Below, piece by piece: positions 9,471 through 17,942 of a stretch of DNA of 64,000 bases. The notes beneath the pieces were generated by a model. The model was not told the origin of the DNA, searched no databases, and saw only the letters and a list, made by a program, of their open reading frames with translations. How positions within the stretch are numbered: the stretch's first letter is position 1; the number at the start of each line of letters is the position of its first letter. Made by a program: the position numbers and the translations under genes. The stretch covers positions 1 to 64,000 of the forward strand of contig CACDKD010000001.1 of the NCBI GenBank assembly GCA_902553145.1. Reading direction: 5' to 3'. This stretch comes from an uncultured Gammaproteobacteria bacterium. GTDB taxonomy: Bacteria > Pseudomonadota > Gammaproteobacteria > Steroidobacterales > UBA11654.

Positions 9471-10811
9471 TTATTGGTGTTGGAACTCCAGCCTTTTTCC
9501 TTGCGGTTCGGTCAATATTCTCCCTCTTTCGTAGACCTTAGATCCATTCACGAATGTCATCTCGATTGAGGAATCAAAACAATGGCCCTGAAAAGGGCTC
9601 CATCCACATTCGTACATGATGTTGTCCTTTGTTACTTCAAACTTGCCATTTGGATCAACCAATACTAAATCAGCCCAATAGCCCTCTCTGATATAACCCC
9701 TATTCTTAACCCCGTATCTATCAGAAACAGCATGGCTGGTCTTTTTTACAATTGTTTCTATGGGTATGTCATTCTTTCGACTCAACTCAAGCAAAGCCAG
9801 AAATGAATGTTGCACAAGCGGTATTCCTGATGGGCAGTCTGGGTATGGTTTTTGTTTTTCCTCTATTGTGTGAGGCGCATGATCCGTGGCAATGATGTCA
9901 ATGCGGTCTTCTTTTAAAGCATTGATAAGAGCCGATTGATCGTCTTTTGTTTTTATCGCTGGATTACAAACAACCATGCTGCCCAATTCATCGTATGCAT
10001 TGTCATTAAAATACAAATGATGAACACAAACCTCAGCAGTAATTTTCTTTTGGTGATCGCCTATTTCAAAAAGTTCCATTTCCTTCGCTGTGGTCAAATG
10101 AAGTACGTGCAGATTTGAATCGTGCTTTTTAGCAAGATTTACTGCTTTCGATGAAGATTTATAGCAACACTCAACCGATCTAATATTTGGGTGCTCTCCA
10201 ATCGGTATGTCATTGTTGTATTTTAATTTTGCGGCTTCTATGTTCTGCTCAATGATTGGGGTATCTTCGCAATGTGTAACAATCAGGACCGGTGATTTCT
10301 CAAAAATCTCTTCCAGTGCATTTTCATCATCAACCAAAAGATTCCCCGTCGAAGCACCCATAAATATCTTGACCCCGCAAGCTTCACCAGGTTGGAGCGA
10401 CTTTATTTCATCGATGTTTTGATTGCTCGATCCCATATAAAAAGCAAAGTTTGCATGGGCTTTGCCAGCGGCAATCTCGTATTTCTGAGATAAAAGCTCT
10501 CTAGTAAGGGTTGGAGGATTTACATTTGGCATGTCCATAAAAGACGTAACTCCACCGGCAATCGCAGCCATAGATTCGGACCGGATCCCGCCTTTGTGTG
10601 TTAATCCAGGCTCTCTGAAATGAACCTGATCATCAATCAAACCAGGAAGAAGCCATTTGCCCTTTGCGTCAATAATTTCAGTGCCATCTGTCGCAGAAAT
10701 CTCTTTGCCAATTCTCTCAATCCTTCCATTCTTGATTAATAGATCTTGTTCGACGATTTTGCCTTCATTGACGATGGAAGCATTGATAATTAGTATCGCT
10801 TGATTGGTCAT
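9471..10811 (-). CDS. pyrC: Dihydroorotase, class I, Bacteroidetes-like
   Basis: This amidohydrolase-superfamily enzyme of pyrimidine synthesis interconverts carbamoyl-aspartate and dihydroorotate. The signature DDQVHFREPG places Gln62 and His64 where most class I enzymes have HxH. Other ligands look intact: VKIFMG (lysine), VTHCED, HVLHLTT and ATDHAPH. The DDQVHFREPG form and the segment MDMPNVNPPTLT are, from memory, the type found in Bacteroidetes. The gammaproteobacterial norm is a shorter class II PyrC, so transfer is possible. The open frame extends to 10883, but the ATG at 10811 (MTNQAILIINAS) matches the family start. It is divergent from an MFS gene. Confidence 0.88.
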   Translation of the reverse strand: MTNQAILIINASIVNEGKIVEQDLLIKNGRIERIGKEISATDGTEIIDAKGKWLLPGLIDDQVHFREPGLTHKGGIRSESMAAIAGGVTSFMDMPNVNPPTLTRELLSQKYEIAAGKAHANFAFYMGSSNQNIDEIKSLQPGEACGVKIFMGASTGNLLVDDENALEEIFEKSPVLIVTHCEDTPIIEQNIEAAKLKYNNDIPIGEHPNIRSVECCYKSSSKAVNLAKKHDSNLHVLHLTTAKEMELFEIGDHQKKITAEVCVHHLYFNDNAYDELGSMVVCNPAIKTKDDQSALINALKEDRIDIIATDHAPHTIEEKQKPYPDCPSGIPLVQHSFLALLELSRKNDIPIETIVKKTSHAVSDRYGVKNRGYIREGYWADLVLVDPNGKFEVTKDNIMYECGWSPFQGHCFDSSIEMTFVNGSKVYERGRILTEPQGKRLEFQHQ

Positions 10812-10849
10812 AGGGTTATCATAATATGGATTCAATGAATTGACTATGA

Positions 10850-12124
10850 TTGAGCTTGAGTATCTTTTCAAAAAATAAAACATTTTATGGTTGGTATGTA
10901 GCGATAAGCTGCAGCTTGGTTTACTTCTTTGTAAATTCTATGACGCTTTTTGTTCCACAAAACTTATTTCCAAGATTGATGGAAGAATTTTCTATCAATC
11001 AAGCAGAGGTCAGTCTGACTGTTGCCAACACTCTCTTTTATGCCTCCTTTCTCTCCCCGATCTCAGGAATATTGATTGACAAATATGGTGTAAAAATTGT
11101 CATAAGGATTGGCATCATTATTATGGCTCTTATTTACAGTTTTTATCCGTTTGCAAGTTCCATTGATACCTTGTACAGACTTCATATCTTAATGGCTGTT
11201 GGTTTGGTGATGTCTGGTTTAGGGCCTAATGTCATTATCGTATCCAGGTGGTTTAGAAAACACAGAGGTAAAGTCGTTGGCATGGTGGTTGCAAGCTCAA
11301 GTTTGGGTGGCGCTACCATGCCATTACTCATCTCTCCAATCGTAAATAATCCCGATCTGGGATGGCGCTGGGGCTTTGGATTGCTGTCAGTCCTATTTTG
11401 GTTATTTGCCGTAATACCTGTATACAAAATAATACAACCCGATCCTGAGTCCATGGGGCTTAATCCGGATGGGGAAAAGTCGAGTGATGAAATTATAATT
11501 GAAGCGAAAGATACAATACCGCTAAAGCATGCTCTTTTATCCAGAGCATTGTGGTGTCTTGGAATTGGTTCTGCCTGCCTTTGGTTTTCTATTCAAGGCC
11601 TGAATAGTCAGATTTCAATCTTTTTTGAACAAGAAGCAGGATTCACGGCTCAACAATCGGTATTCCTATTCTCCATTCTTTTCTGGTTTAGCTTTATAGG
11701 CAAATTTGGATTTGGCGCATTGAGCGATAAACTTCCAAAAAGAACAGTATTGTTGCTGAGTTCAATTGTTCTATTCTTGGGATCATTGCTCTTATTCGAT
11801 TTTTCATCTTCCGAGCTTACGCTTACAAAAAATACGACTCAGTTGAGCCTTTTTACGATATGTTTTGGTCTGGGTTTTGGCGGAAGCTTCAGCATGATCC
11901 AGCTTGTTGCTGTTGAGACTTTTGGCAAAGAATACCTGGGAAGAATTTTGGGAATAATCACACTGATTGACGGACTTGGTGCAGCTTATGGCACGAAACT
12001 ATTGAGTGAACTGGCTGTGGATTCAGGAAGTTACTTGCTTCCATTTGGTGTGGTCTCAGCAGTTACATTCTTTGCAATCATTAATGTCTTTTTCATAAGG
12101 CCATTGGAAGCATCAAAAAGTTAA
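10850..12124 (+). CDS. MFS transporter, monocarboxylate/oxalate-formate antiporter-like
   Basis: This 424-residue permease has 12 predicted helices and the N-terminal FYGWYVAISCSLVYFF segment typical of the oxalate/formate antiporter and monocarboxylate branch. ILIDKYGVKIVIRIG is the loop 2-3 motif, and SRWFRKHRGKVVGMVVASSS is the loop 4-5 region. A central hydrophilic loop lies near residues 200-225. No ATG is available at the 5' end, and TTG 10850 or 10856 is the probable start. It precedes taud-like and amidohydrolase genes on the same strand with short gaps, which suggests uptake of their substrate. The substrate is unknown. Confidence 0.85.
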   Translation: MSLSIFSKNKTFYGWYVAISCSLVYFFVNSMTLFVPQNLFPRLMEEFSINQAEVSLTVANTLFYASFLSPISGILIDKYGVKIVIRIGIIIMALIYSFYPFASSIDTLYRLHILMAVGLVMSGLGPNVIIVSRWFRKHRGKVVGMVVASSSLGGATMPLLISPIVNNPDLGWRWGFGLLSVLFWLFAVIPVYKIIQPDPESMGLNPDGEKSSDEIIIEAKDTIPLKHALLSRALWCLGIGSACLWFSIQGLNSQISIFFEQEAGFTAQQSVFLFSILFWFSFIGKFGFGALSDKLPKRTVLLLSSIVLFLGSLLLFDFSSSELTLTKNTTQLSLFTICFGLGFGGSFSMIQLVAVETFGKEYLGRILGIITLIDGLGAAYGTKLLSELAVDSGSYLLPFGVVSAVTFFAIINVFFIRPLEASKS

Positions 12125-12175
12125 CTCGATTCAAATTTGTAAACGATTCAATTTGTCGTTACCTTAGTAATAGAT

Positions 12176-13027
12176 ATGAGAGGGGAATCTAGTTCATTCA
12201 TTATAAGGCCGATGTCAGGAGGCTGTGGTGCTGAAGTTTCAGGCGTGGACCTTTCTAAACCCCTCAAAAAGCGAGAAAAAATACTCCTCGAAAAAGCTTG
12301 GTTAGAACATCAAGTCTTGTTCTTTAGAGATCAACCGCTGACGCCCGAAGAGCATGTTAACTTTGCAAAAAACTTTGGCGAACTCCAAGGGCCTGGTTAT
12401 ATGCCAACATTGAAAGACTACCCTAATGTGTATGTCCAGGAATACCCTGACCTTTTTAAAGGAATTGTTTCTGATGTCGATTGGCACATCGATGCATCGT
12501 TCCTTGAGAAACCACTCAAAGGTGCCGTTTTATACGCTATCGATGTTCCTGAAACCGGTGGCGACACCACATGGGTTAATTTATATGAAGCCTACGAATC
12601 ATTGTCAGATTCCATGAAAGACCTTTGCTCCAATCTAACAGCCGTTCATGATAATTTTCATAAAAACCTTTTGAGTGTCATTGAAACATACGGCAGCAAA
12701 GGTTATGAGATGGCGAGAAAAGCAACACCGCCAAGAGAGCATCCTTTGGTCTGCACTCATCCTGAAACAGGAAAAAAATGTCTTTTTTATAGCGAACTAA
12801 TGGTTTCTCATTTCAAAGAGTTGAGCGCTGATGAAGGAAAATATCTCAGAAGCTTTTTGATCGATCACATAAAAAAACCTGAACTGGCTTGTCGATTTAA
12901 ATGGGAAAATGATTCGGTGGCCTTCTGGGATAATCGATGCACTGCTCACAGAGGAATATTTGATTTTGGAGAAGCTCACCGTCTGATGCATCGAGTGGCC
13001 ATCCAAGGCGAAACCAAGCCCAATTAA
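12176..13027 (+). CDS. TauD/TfdA-family 2-oxoglutarate-dependent dioxygenase
   Basis: This 283-residue non-heme iron dioxygenase uses 2-oxoglutarate and oxygen to hydroxylate a small substrate. The iron triad is visible: WHIDASF gives His104 and Asp106, and CTAHRG gives His258. Arg269 or Arg273 in EAHRLMHRV would bind the 2-oxoglutarate carboxylate. The N-terminal GCGAEVSGVDLSKPL segment is typical of TauD, TfdA and related enzymes. It lies 3 bases before the Tat amidohydrolase gene and 51 after the MFS gene, so the three probably form one pathway. The substrate cannot be read: taurine, aryloxyalkanoate or another acid are all possible. Confidence 0.9.
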   Translation: MRGESSSFIIRPMSGGCGAEVSGVDLSKPLKKREKILLEKAWLEHQVLFFRDQPLTPEEHVNFAKNFGELQGPGYMPTLKDYPNVYVQEYPDLFKGIVSDVDWHIDASFLEKPLKGAVLYAIDVPETGGDTTWVNLYEAYESLSDSMKDLCSNLTAVHDNFHKNLLSVIETYGSKGYEMARKATPPREHPLVCTHPETGKKCLFYSELMVSHFKELSADEGKYLRSFLIDHIKKPELACRFKWENDSVAFWDNRCTAHRGIFDFGEAHRLMHRVAIQGETKPN

Positions 13028-13030
13028 ATT

Positions 13031-14461
13031 ATGTGGGTTAAAAAGTTTCATAAGGACGATTCAGAAGACTCGAGAACTCCTATTCCCACACAAGTTGTAT
13101 CGAACGAGGAATACCTGCCAAGACCGCAAACGCCAGACCAAAAAAAAGTTGAAGCCATCATTCATGAAATGGCTGAGAAATACGGCAAGAAAGTGGGGTT
13201 GTCTAGAAGAGATTTTCTGAAAACAACCAATGGGATGGCACTCGCATTTGTAGCCATGAACCAAGTCTTTGGAAACTACTTTGAAGCACATGCCGATGAA
13301 CTCACAGATATTTCAGCAATTTCAGAATTAACAACGAGAGATCAATTCATTTTTGATGTACAGACACATCATGTCGCCACTGGGAAAACGGAACCGCTCG
13401 GATTTAGAATCATGGCATGGCCATTCAACGAGGAGCTCAAAGGGAAAAAACCAGCAGAAGACGATCTTAGGTTTAATAATTACGTCAAAGAGATATTTCT
13501 AGACAGCGAGGTCTCAATTGCATGTCTCAGCGGAATAGCGTCCAAGGTCCTTGATGTCATTAATGTCGATGAAATGGCTGAATCACGCAACACCATTAAT
13601 AACATGGCTGGATCAAATCGCATGGTTTGTCATGGTCCAATTGCGCCTTATATTCCAAATTTCTTGGAAGAAGCGGAAAGGCAAGCAACAGAGTTAAACG
13701 TTGATGCTTGGAAGTTTTATACTGGCGTGTTCAATATCGATGAAGAATACAGCTGGTGGATGGATGATGAGGAGCTTGTATATCCTTTCTATGAAAAAAT
13801 TAAATCGTGGGGGAAAAATATTGTCTGTGCGCACAAAGGCTTGCCGTTTAGACCTCCTAGGCCTGGAGAGACGGACTATACCCATCCCAGAGATATTAAA
13901 AAAGCCTCAAAAGACCATCCAGAAATAAATTTTGTGATTTATCACTCGGCTTTTAGAGATCAAAACATGGGGCTCCCACCAGAGGACGAATATTTGAATG
14001 AGAATGCATACCTGCCTTACACGAGCGATCTATGCAAGGACAGGATCGAAAATCCACACATGACTAATGTTTTTATGGAACTGGGGACCACCTTTGGCCA
14101 TACGGTCATCACTCATCCAAAAATATGCGCTCATCTCCTTGGGCAGATCATCAATGCATTTGGTGTCGATCGAGTTTTGTTTGGGACAGATGCTATCTGG
14201 TGGGGCTCGCCTCAGTGGCAAATAGAAGCATTCAGAAGGTTCCAAATTCCAGAGGAGATGCAGGAAAAGTTTGGCTATCCAGAAATCACTGAAGAGGATA
14301 AAGCAAAAATTCTTGGGTTGAATGCTGCAAAATTATATTCAATTGATGTGGAATCAAGCATTCAAAAAATCTCAAACGATCGGATGACACAACTGAAGAA
14401 TGCTTACCTGGCTGAGGGCGGAAAACCCAGCAATAATATTTATGGTTGGGTAATGACCTAG
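13031..14461 (+). CDS. Tat-exported amidohydrolase-family protein
   Basis: This 476-residue amidohydrolase_2-type protein has a twin-arginine motif (LSRRDFLKT, Arg59-Arg60) preceded by an unusually long 58-residue N-region. The metal site begins FIFDVQTHHV, so Gln111 and His113 stand where HxH is usual. Later pieces fit the fold: VCHGPIAPY, NIVCAHKGLPF, INFVIYHSAF and VLFGTDAIWWG (metal aspartate). It may hydrolyse or decarboxylate its substrate, perhaps the one handled by the adjacent dioxygenase. It is convergent with the phosphodiesterase gene, with a 4-base overlap of stops. The family is sure; the reaction is unknown. Confidence 0.8.
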   Translation: MWVKKFHKDDSEDSRTPIPTQVVSNEEYLPRPQTPDQKKVEAIIHEMAEKYGKKVGLSRRDFLKTTNGMALAFVAMNQVFGNYFEAHADELTDISAISELTTRDQFIFDVQTHHVATGKTEPLGFRIMAWPFNEELKGKKPAEDDLRFNNYVKEIFLDSEVSIACLSGIASKVLDVINVDEMAESRNTINNMAGSNRMVCHGPIAPYIPNFLEEAERQATELNVDAWKFYTGVFNIDEEYSWWMDDEELVYPFYEKIKSWGKNIVCAHKGLPFRPPRPGETDYTHPRDIKKASKDHPEINFVIYHSAFRDQNMGLPPEDEYLNENAYLPYTSDLCKDRIENPHMTNVFMELGTTFGHTVITHPKICAHLLGQIINAFGVDRVLFGTDAIWWGSPQWQIEAFRRFQIPEEMQEKFGYPEITEEDKAKILGLNAAKLYSIDVESSIQKISNDRMTQLKNAYLAEGGKPSNNIYGWVMT

Positions 14462-15627
14462 TCTTTTGGACTCAAGTCGATGGCCCTGCCCTGCATGTGA
14501 TTCACAGACTTTATTCCCAATAATTTTGCGATTGTAGGCGCCACATCCGTCATGTGAATTGGGCCAATTCTCTCGTTTCTTACTCCTGCACCGACTGCTC
14601 CAAAAATTGCATGCATTTCCCTAAGATCTGGGTCATATCCATGCATGCCTTTTGGACCATCCTTTGGATTATTATTAAACATATACGGAGGCTCCGTGGT
14701 TACAATCAGGTCGCCGGTCCGCGTAGGATGATTCATGTGGAATGATGCCGGTAGATTCTCTCTCCTATAGGCAATCATATGGTCTTGCCTTGAAAGCAAC
14801 TCTAATGCCTCGTCTCTCTGAGCTTTATCATCGATGAATATATGTGCCACTGCCGGTCCTGCAGAAAGAATGTAATCAATTTCAATTGAGTCTAGTACAT
14901 CTTTAAGTGAGATGTATTTATTAACATTGATCATGCCGTGGTCACTCACCAGCAGTAAAGTCACATAATCCCAAGCATCAATTTCTGTCAGTCGAGAAAA
15001 GAGCAGCCCTAACATTTGATCTTGCCTGACCATCTGATCAAAAATCTTTTCATGATCCGTGCCGTATATATGTCCAACCGAGTCTGTGCCATCCCAATAG
15101 GTCATGATCAATTTTGGCCTGATTGCTTCGTCCATTCCTAGCCATTCGATTACTTGGTCAATTTTTTCCTCCTCTTTGATGTTCGCATCAAAGGGGGCGT
15201 ATTTATACTTTGCCTGCCAACCATTCCATTGTGTCTCTGAACCAACCCAGAAATACACTCCGGTTGTAATGCCTTCTTGTTCAGCCAATACCCATATCGG
15301 AGGACTGTCAATCAGATTGGCGTCATTCGGGTAACTGTGGAAACCTGACTCACGATCATAAAAAGAATTATGAAGAATGCCATGACGATCAGGGTAAACC
15401 CCGGTTGCCATGCTTACATGGCCAGGATAAGTTGTCGATTGATAAACCGGCGTCATGTAGTCGGCTCTGATTCCCTCGTTTTGAATCCTTTGAAATGTTT
15501 TCAATTCTTTCAATTCCCAAGCATCATTGGTCATTCCGTCCATGGAAATCACAATGACTGTATGATCTTTCTCTGCGATGACCAGAGAAGAGAAAACAAC
15601 AAAAACTAGAGCTAATGCAACTCTCAT
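14458..15627 (-). CDS. Ectonucleotide pyrophosphatase/phosphodiesterase family protein
   Basis: This 389-residue alkaline-phosphatase-superfamily enzyme has an N-terminal signal peptide (MRVALALVFVVFSSLVIA), so it acts in the periplasm or outside. VISMDGM supplies the first metal aspartate. YQSTTYPGHVSMATGVYPD has the threonine nucleophile typical of NPP enzymes. DGTDSVGHIYG and LVSDHGM supply further metal ligands. NPPs cleave phosphodiester or pyrophosphate bonds in nucleotides or lysophospholipids. It lies 12 bases upstream of nothing on its own strand and is the downstream neighbour of the methyltransferase-like gene by 12 bases, so the two may be co-transcribed. The substrate is unknown. 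Confidence 0.9.
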   Translation of the reverse strand: MRVALALVFVVFSSLVIAEKDHTVIVISMDGMTNDAWELKELKTFQRIQNEGIRADYMTPVYQSTTYPGHVSMATGVYPDRHGILHNSFYDRESGFHSYPNDANLIDSPPIWVLAEQEGITTGVYFWVGSETQWNGWQAKYKYAPFDANIKEEEKIDQVIEWLGMDEAIRPKLIMTYWDGTDSVGHIYGTDHEKIFDQMVRQDQMLGLLFSRLTEIDAWDYVTLLLVSDHGMINVNKYISLKDVLDSIEIDYILSAGPAVAHIFIDDKAQRDEALELLSRQDHMIAYRRENLPASFHMNHPTRTGDLIVTTEPPYMFNNNPKDGPKGMHGYDPDLREMHAIFGAVGAGVRNERIGPIHMTDVAPTIAKLLGIKSVNHMQGRAIDLSPKD

Positions 15628-15639
15628 AAAATAACTTTT

Positions 15640-16416
15640 TTACTCTGGTTTTTTGAATCTAAGTGTGAACCGATCGCTCTCACCAATCTCACTGAGTGCC
15701 ATTTTTTGTTCATCGTTTTGAGCTCTGTAAGTCGGGGGCAATGTCCAAACTCCTTCCGAATGATTTTTAGTGTCCAATGGGTTCGCATTCACTTCAGAAG
15801 AATCATCCAAAATAAATCCCGCTGCTTCAGCAATTTTAACCATGTAGCTCTCATTGACATAACCTGATTTTGATGAGGGATCTTGTGGAACCAACTCATC
15901 TCCTCTGTGCTCAACAACTCCAAGAACACCCCCTGGTTTTAACATTTCATAAAAAGCCTTCATTGCAATATGTTGTTGTTCCCGAGCCATCCAGTTGTGG
16001 ATATTTCTAAATGTCAGAACCATGTCAACTGTTCCTGGGTCTGCCACTTCAATTTTGTCAGGCAACATTAAAACCCCGTGCTTTACGTTGCTATAAAGAT
16101 CAGGTCTTTTTTCCAATTTCCCCAAAAATATCTTGCCCATTCTCTGGACAAAAGCACTGTCAGAATTCAAATCAAACGATGCTGATATATACTGCCCTTT
16201 TTCATTTAGATAAGGTGCAAGGATTTCTGTGTACCATCCAGCAGAAGGCCACACTTCGACAACCGTCATTTCAGATTCAATTCCGAAAAATTCAAGAGTT
16301 TGCTTGGGGTTTCTATAAACATCCCTCGATTTGTCGAGTGATTTTGATTCCGCATTCTGATGGCCTAATGTGATCAAAAGGACAAGAAGTGCGGTGCATA
16401 ATTTTTTCATTTCCAT
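15640..16416 (-). CDS. Exported methyltransferase-like protein (COG4798 type)
   Basis: This 258-residue protein has a class I SAM-methyltransferase Rossmann fold: VVEVWPSAGWYTEILAPYL replaces the usual VLDxGxGxG, and later MVLTFRNIHNW and MLKPGGVLGVVEHRG are recognisable. Its start reads MEMKKLCTALLVLLITLG, a plausible signal peptide ending near HQNAES, which would place it outside the cytoplasm where SAM is scarce. ATG 16416 was preferred over TTG 16428 because GAGG sits 6 bases upstream. It is 16 bases after the rhomboid gene. The family is known in proteobacteria, but I know of no defined reaction. Confidence 0.75.
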   Translation of the reverse strand: MEMKKLCTALLVLLITLGHQNAESKSLDKSRDVYRNPKQTLEFFGIESEMTVVEVWPSAGWYTEILAPYLNEKGQYISASFDLNSDSAFVQRMGKIFLGKLEKRPDLYSNVKHGVLMLPDKIEVADPGTVDMVLTFRNIHNWMAREQQHIAMKAFYEMLKPGGVLGVVEHRGDELVPQDPSSKSGYVNESYMVKIAEAAGFILDDSSEVNANPLDTKNHSEGVWTLPPTYRAQNDEQKMALSEIGESDRFTLRFKKPE

Positions 16417-16432
16417 GGCATGCCTCAATTAT

Positions 16433-17110
16433 TTAAATTCTTTTCTTTCTCAATGTCACTGCCAAAACTGGAGCCAGTATAACACCCGCAATGAATCCTC
16501 CTATATGAGCACCAAAGGCGACGCCTCCATCAGATCCTGAAAAAGAACTATTAATCAATTGTAAAACAAACCAAAAGATTAATACCACAAATGCAGGCAA
16601 TCTCAAGACTTGCAAGAAGAAGCCCAATGGAATTGCAACCCTGATGGATCTTTTTGGAAAAAATACCATGTATGCGCCCAAAATACCTGAGATTGCTCCG
16701 CTTGCTCCAATCATCGGAATTGTTGATGAGGGATCCGGCAATGCTTGACTGAGTGCAGCAACGATGCCGCATACGACATAGAAAATGATGAATACGGGCT
16801 TGCCAAGAATGTCTTCGATGTTGTCTCCAAAAACCCATAAATAAAGCATGTTCCCAATCAAGTGCATAAAACCCCCATGAAGAAACATGGAAGTAATGAC
16901 TGTCATTTCAGGGCTCACCCATCGCAACTCTGCTGGGAGCATTGCACCTTGAAGTAAACTGGCTGGGATCACGCCAAGGGCATATATGGCAACTTTTACA
17001 TTCGGCCCAAGGCTAAACTGCCACAAAAAGACTGCTATACAAGAAGCAATAAGAGCATACGTGATGATCGGAGTGGATCGTGTAGGATTGTCGTCGGCGA
17101 GAGGAATCAT
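16433..17110 (-). CDS. Rhomboid-family intramembrane serine protease
   Basis: This is a 225-residue multi-helix membrane protein. The catalytic serine is in GASGAISGILGAY, the histidine is in FGAHIGGFIAG, and the oxyanion segment is HLIGNMLYLWVFGDNIED. A large periplasmic loop holds LRWVSPEMTVITSMFLHGG. The open frame reaches 17149, but the family start MIPLADDNPTRSTPIITY points to ATG 17110. That start lies just 5 bases beyond the stop of the M48 gene upstream. Rhomboids cleave transmembrane substrates within the bilayer. The substrate here is unknown. Confidence 0.9.
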   Translation of the reverse strand: MIPLADDNPTRSTPIITYALIASCIAVFLWQFSLGPNVKVAIYALGVIPASLLQGAMLPAELRWVSPEMTVITSMFLHGGFMHLIGNMLYLWVFGDNIEDILGKPVFIIFYVVCGIVAALSQALPDPSSTIPMIGASGAISGILGAYMVFFPKRSIRVAIPLGFFLQVLRLPAFVVLIFWFVLQLINSSFSGSDGGVAFGAHIGGFIAGVILAPVLAVTLRKKRI

Positions 17111-17114
17111 TGAT

Positions 17115-17942
17115 TTAGAATGTGCAACGTGGTTTTCTTTCCACAGCATTATATAGTTCTAGCGATTCAGATAACTGGCTAGAGAGGCCTTTGATGCGAT
17201 TATCGGACGAAGGGTGAGAAGAGACAAACTCTAGGTTTGGGCGATTACTGTCTTCTTGCATCTTCTTCCATAAGCTGAGGCTTGCAAAAGGATTGAATCC
17301 TGCCTTGGCCATTAACCGCAAACCGGTCTTATCTGCATCGGATTCTTGTTTACGATTAAAAGGTAAATTTAGTCCGTATGTCGAAAGTATCTGAGACATA
17401 GTATTGACTGCGTTGATCTGATTATTCATCTCATAAATATCGGCTTGAGACCTAATCCGTCTGTTTGACATATTCCCTGCGATGACAGACATGCCGATGG
17501 TTGTTCCGACTCTGGTGCGCATTTCACGTTTTGCACGTTCATAGGAATGTTTCTCGGTCACATGAGCAATCTCGTGTCCAATTACTGTAGCAAGTTCGTC
17601 TTGATTTGATGCCACTGTAAAAAGGCCTGTGTAAACTCCCAATTTTCCTCCAGGCATGGCAAAAGCATTTACGCCTGGATTTTCAAAAACCTCTATCTCC
17701 CAATCTTGATCCACAAAAGGCTCATCAAGTTGTCTTATGATCTTTTTGGCTATGCAATTGACTTGGGTCCGCTTACTCAAGTCTCTAGATATTGGCAATG
17801 ATGTTTTCATTTGCTCCCATGCTTTCTCAGACTCAATCTCAATCTCTCTTTCGCTGACAAGCAATGCTGCATGACCATGAGATGCACATAAAAATGCAAG
17901 CACAATGAATAAACTACGAGTAACCACTTTTGCCTTATGCAT
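17115..17942 (-). CDS. M48-family periplasmic zinc metalloprotease
   Basis: This BepA/LoiP-like peptidase of about 275 residues starts with a signal peptide (MHKAKVVTRSLFIVLAFLCA, ending near SHGHAA). The zinc motif is VIGHEIAHVTEKH, with a downstream ESDADKTGLRLM segment for the third ligand. NAFAMPGGKLGVYTGLF is the conserved strand before it. Such proteins degrade misfolded outer-membrane or periplasmic proteins. ATG 17942 overlaps the end of lipA by 8 bases (ATGCATAA), which decides the start over the longer open frame to 17981. BepA's C-terminal TPR repeats are absent, so LoiP-like is the better comparison. Confidence 0.9.
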   Translation of the reverse strand: MHKAKVVTRSLFIVLAFLCASHGHAALLVSEREIEIESEKAWEQMKTSLPISRDLSKRTQVNCIAKKIIRQLDEPFVDQDWEIEVFENPGVNAFAMPGGKLGVYTGLFTVASNQDELATVIGHEIAHVTEKHSYERAKREMRTRVGTTIGMSVIAGNMSNRRIRSQADIYEMNNQINAVNTMSQILSTYGLNLPFNRKQESDADKTGLRLMAKAGFNPFASLSLWKKMQEDSNRPNLEFVSSHPSSDNRIKGLSSQLSESLELYNAVERKPRCTF

